From NCBI GenBank assembly GCA_044375555.1, contig JBILML010000047.1:1-14297 (forward strand): DNA of 14,297 bases. Reading direction: 5' to 3'. Under the pieces are notes generated by a model. That model was not told where the DNA came from and made no database searches. It worked only from the letters and a program-made list of their open reading frames with translations. Each line of letters begins with the position of its first letter. The stretch's first letter is position 1. Origin of the DNA: UBA967 sp044375555. Lineage in GTDB: Bacteria; Verrucomicrobiota; Verrucomicrobiia; Chthoniobacterales; Terrimicrobiaceae. The position numbers and the translations under genes were made by a program. Below are positions 12,356-14,297 of this stretch, piece by piece.

Positions 12356-13393
12356 ATGGAAAATGATGCCCGTTCACTCGACCAAAAAACACAAGCCGAA
12401 CTGCGCCGCCGCGCCCATATTCTGCATAAGCAAGGGAAATCCCGTCAGGATATTGCTGACGCTCTTGGGGTTCACCTCAAAACCATTGACCGCTGGAGGG
12501 CTGACTTTAGGCGCGATGGCGCTGCGACATTGCGCCCTAAAAAGCGCGGGCGCAAGGAGGGATGCGAACGCACTTTGACAAGCGAACAGGAGAAGGAAAT
12601 CCAAAATAAGATCACGGAAAAGACCCCCGACCAGCTCAAAATGAATTTTGCATTATGGACGAGGCGAGCGGTTTGCGAGCTCATCAAACAGGAATACGGT
12701 TTGTCCATGCCGATTCGCACCTGTGGCGAATATCTTAAGCGCTGGGGATTCACTCCACAGAAACCCGCCAAGCGGGCCTACGAGCAAAATCCGCAAGCCG
12801 TGGCCAAGTGGATGGAGGAGACTTACCCCACCATCGCCAAGGAGTCCAAAAGCCAGAATGCCGAGATTCACTGGGGAGATGAAACCGGGGTGAGAAACGA
12901 CTGTCAGCACGGGCGGGGATACGCCCCCAAGGGGCAAACCCCGATCCTGCGCAAGAAGGCCAAACGATTTTCCACCAACATGATTTCGAGCGTCACCAAC
13001 CAAGGCAAGGTGCGCTGGATGATCTACCGGGAAACACTTACGAGCGAAGTTTTCATCCGGTTTATGGAGCGCCTGATCAAGGACTCGAAGAAGAAGGTCT
13101 TTCTCATTGTGGACAATCTGCGAGTCCATCACAGCGCCCCGGTCAAGGAATGGGTGGAGGCCAATAAGGAGCGCATCGCCTTGTTTCATTTGCCTTCCTA
13201 CAGTCCAGAGCGCAATCCCGACGAGTATTTGAACGGAGATCTGAAATCAGAACTCTCTCGCAAAGCTCCACCTATGGACCAAGGGCATCTGGAAAGAAAC
13301 CTCATCGGATCGATGCGCCGCTTGGCCAAATCCCCACAGCGAGTGGCTTCCTATTTCGAACACCCAGCTGTCACTTATGCGAAGGCCGCGTGA
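12356..13393 (+). CDS. IS630-family transposase
   Basis: A 345-residue DDE transposase. The N-terminus is a helix-turn-helix, QGKSRQDIADALGVHLKTID (residues 26-45), followed by a linker rich in basic residues. The catalytic triad is visible: D175 in HWGDETG, D253 in LIVDNLRVHHS and E290 in SYSPERNPDE, with the usual spacing. It catalyses cut-and-paste movement into TA sites. The gene is uninterrupted and both IS ends are present, so the element may still be active. ATG 12356 lies 59 bases inside the left end. Confidence 0.95.
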   Translation: MENDARSLDQKTQAELRRRAHILHKQGKSRQDIADALGVHLKTIDRWRADFRRDGAATLRPKKRGRKEGCERTLTSEQEKEIQNKITEKTPDQLKMNFALWTRRAVCELIKQEYGLSMPIRTCGEYLKRWGFTPQKPAKRAYEQNPQAVAKWMEETYPTIAKESKSQNAEIHWGDETGVRNDCQHGRGYAPKGQTPILRKKAKRFSTNMISSVTNQGKVRWMIYRETLTSEVFIRFMERLIKDSKKKVFLIVDNLRVHHSAPVKEWVEANKERIALFHLPSYSPERNPDEYLNGDLKSELSRKAPPMDQGHLERNLIGSMRRLAKSPQRVASYFEHPAVTYAKAA

Positions 13394-13401
13394 GTGCTAC
13401 T

Positions 13402-13420
13402 TGTTAAATTGCCGGAGTAA
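13402..13420 (-). repeat. IS630 right inverted repeat
   Basis: Read on the - strand TTACTCCGGCAATTTAACA, adjacent to the second TA copy at 13421-13422. Confidence 0.85.
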
Positions 13421-13510
13421 TAAGTCAAATTTTACCCAAGTTAAGGCTGGTTCTTTCACCAGCCACCAGCCACTATTTCTTCAGCTGCCCTCGACTCGCG
13501 ACGCTGGTCT

Positions 13511-13555
13511 CTCGACTTACTTATCCGCTTTCTCCTTAAATGTCAATAATTAATG
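13511..13555. repeat. Dispersed repeat R2, copy b
   Basis: The core at 13524-13555 begins TCCGCTTTCTCC and ends CAATAATTAATG, 30 of 32 positions identical to the copy at 11066-11097. It lies in the 210-base gene-free stretch between the IS630 element and the second DUF4143 gene. That stretch also holds a 7-bp stem (GGCTGGT/ACCAGCC, 13445-13464) and degenerate CCAGCCAC units. Confidence 0.8.
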
Positions 13556-13630
13556 CCTTCATCTGACCCCTCAGGCTCATTTTTCCAGAAATGCAGAAGG
13601 ATTTATGAAGGAAAAACACAGTTTAGAAAC

Positions 13631-14170
13631 TCAATTTTTCCAAGACACTACCTCCGAAACTGCAGCCTCAAGTGAAACCGCGCGAATTTTTCCATCCAGC
13701 TCAAAAGACCGTTCCCCAGGATACACCACCATCAATTCCTCCAAACCCAAATCCTCGATCGCGATCCCCATCGACCGGCTCATTCGGGGCACATCCCGCC
13801 GCTTGATCTCGATCCCCATACGTCGATTCGGCAAATAAAGATTCAAATCCGATCCCCCATGGATCGCATAAAAATAAGCCTCCTCCCCACGCAGATTCGC
13901 CAGAATTTGCTCCAAGGCAAACCCCTCCCATGAAGCCCCCAGCTTCGGATGCGCGATCAGCGCCTGCTCCGACCCGATCCCCTGCAACGCATGGAAAATC
14001 CCGCTGTCCCGGAAAAACACCTTCGGGCTTTTTACCAACCGCTTCCCCACATTTACAAACCACGGCAAAAGCCTCCGAACCATGAAAGTTTGCTCCAACG
14101 CATCCAGATAATTCCGCGCCGATTGGTGCGAAATTCCCATCGAAGCCGCGATCTCGCTGCCATTCCATAT
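13631..14170 (-). pseudogene. DUF4143-type ATPase, N-terminus removed by an IS
   Basis: The coding frame begins abruptly at the IS border with WNGSEIAASMGISHQSARNYLDALEQTFMVRRLLPW, the HTH plus DUF4143 region that in intact proteins follows an AAA+ ATPase domain. It continues with SPKVFFRDSGIFHALQGI, WEGFALEQIL and the nuclease-like tail YAIHGGSDLNLYLPNRRMGIEIKRRD. About 180 codons remain of a protein usually near 380-400 residues. The ATPase half is absent, so the gene is a remnant even though a shorter frame from ATG 14140 is open. In-frame TGA 14177-14179 belongs to the inserted element. The cellular role of the family is poorly known. Confidence 0.82.
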
Positions 14171-14297
14171 GGTTCTTCACGGAATTTCATGGGTAGAGGG
14201 GAAAAGATCGAGTCTGCCGCAGTAGAAGAGGATTCTGGTGCGGTAGTTGAGGGCGTTACGGAAACCACGGGCATCGGCCTTGAGGGATTGGATTTTG
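14171..14297 (-). mobile_element. ISL3-family-like insertion sequence, one end only
   Basis: The IS end is placed at 14171, where GGTTCTTCACGGAATTTC begins; this resembles the GG(C/T)TCTT-type terminal repeat of ISL3 elements. The DUF4143 reading frame is recognisable up to 14170 and not beyond. The element continues past the right edge of the window, so the second end and the 8-bp target duplication cannot be checked. Confidence 0.65.
14177..14297 (-). CDS. ISL3-family transposase, C-terminal end (partial)
   Basis: Reading the - strand from the window edge gives KIQSLKADARGFRN, then NYRTRILFYCGRLDLFP, ending at TGA 14179-14177. The series I-x-S-x-K-A-x-A-R-G-F-R-N...Y-R-x-R-I-L-F-x-C-G-x-L-D-L is the conserved C-terminus of ISL3-family (DDE) transposases. 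The stop lies within the terminal repeat, 6 bases from the IS end. Only about 39 residues are in the window. Confidence 0.75.
   Translation of the reverse strand, partial: KIQSLKADARGFRNALNYRTRILFYCGRLDLFPSTHEIP

Larger units (their letters stand above)
12297..13420 (+). mobile_element. IS630-family insertion sequence, complete
   Basis: An element of 1124 bp. The ends form an imperfect inverted repeat: left TTAACCCGGCAATTTAATA (12297-12315) and right, read on the - strand, TTACTCCGGCAATTTAACA (13420-13402), matching at 16 of 19 positions. TA dinucleotides flank both ends (12295-12296 and 13421-13422), as expected for the TA target duplication of this family. It carries one full-length transposase gene. 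It lies in the 5' leader of the RelB-like antitoxin gene, in the orientation opposite to that gene. Confidence 0.9.

Noticed and set aside
10268..13555. Integron attC-like sites between the small gene modules
   Set aside because: R1 contains GTTACC and similar strings, but no pair of GTTRRRY and RYYYAAC cores with the expected hairpin was found, and the borders do not sit directly at the gene ends.
13423..13630. Possible terminator or small RNA in the gap after the IS630 element
   Set aside because: There is a 7-bp stem at 13445-13464, but no U tract follows on either strand, and no promoter-like pair of boxes was convincing.
13605..13838. A 77-codon open frame on the + strand
   Set aside because: It lies opposite the well-supported DUF4143 remnant and has low-complexity serine-rich content without family features.

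Overview
The window is a piece of a high-GC bacterial chromosome. The left two thirds is dense, GC-rich housekeeping and polysaccharide DNA, and the last 4.5 kb is a clearly AT-richer accessory island. The gene types, the weak Shine-Dalgarno signals and small repeats inserted in frame inside coding regions would fit a PVC-group bacterium such as Verrucomicrobiota. That assignment is an inference, because no rRNA or phylogenetic marker was compared. There are no RNA genes, no CRISPR array and no gene-free stretch longer than 300 bases.

Left part (1-5100, mostly + strand): the 3' end of a DAACS-type dicarboxylate/amino-acid symporter overlaps a type III pantothenate kinase (coaX). A GT4 glycosyltransferase follows; its conserved N-terminus lies upstream of any ordinary start codon. 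A small lipoprotein on the - strand converges on it. Next comes a tightly coupled run, tsaE-tsaB-DUF971-pdxH, in which every stop overlaps the next start. It serves tRNA t6A modification and PLP supply. The 3' end of pdxH also encodes, on the other strand, an intrinsic terminator for a neighbouring toxin-antitoxin operon.

Middle part (5100-9800, - strand): a vapBC-type module has a palindromic operator and what looks like a leaderless promoter. Upstream of it, in transcription order, are a Wzy-like polymerase and two GT4 glycosyltransferases, a small surface or exopolysaccharide cluster. Both glycosyltransferases carry short low-complexity or palindromic repeats inserted in frame. One is a 28-bp hairpin element present once in each gene; its only two differences form a compensatory base pair.

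Right part (9800-14297): a remnant of a DUF4143-type ATPase/nuclease-like protein, a second vapBC module, a DUF2442/DUF4160 pair, and a relBE module broken both by a frameshift in relE and by an IS630-family element inserted 12 bp before relB. Then comes a second truncated DUF4143 gene, cut by an ISL3-like element that runs off the window. Two dispersed repeats, here called R1 and R2, alternate through the island in one orientation as R1-vapBC-R2-DUF2442/4160-R1-relBE-R2, so both classical TA modules are bracketed by the same pair. This cassette-like layout and the in-frame hairpin repeats are the most unusual things in the window.
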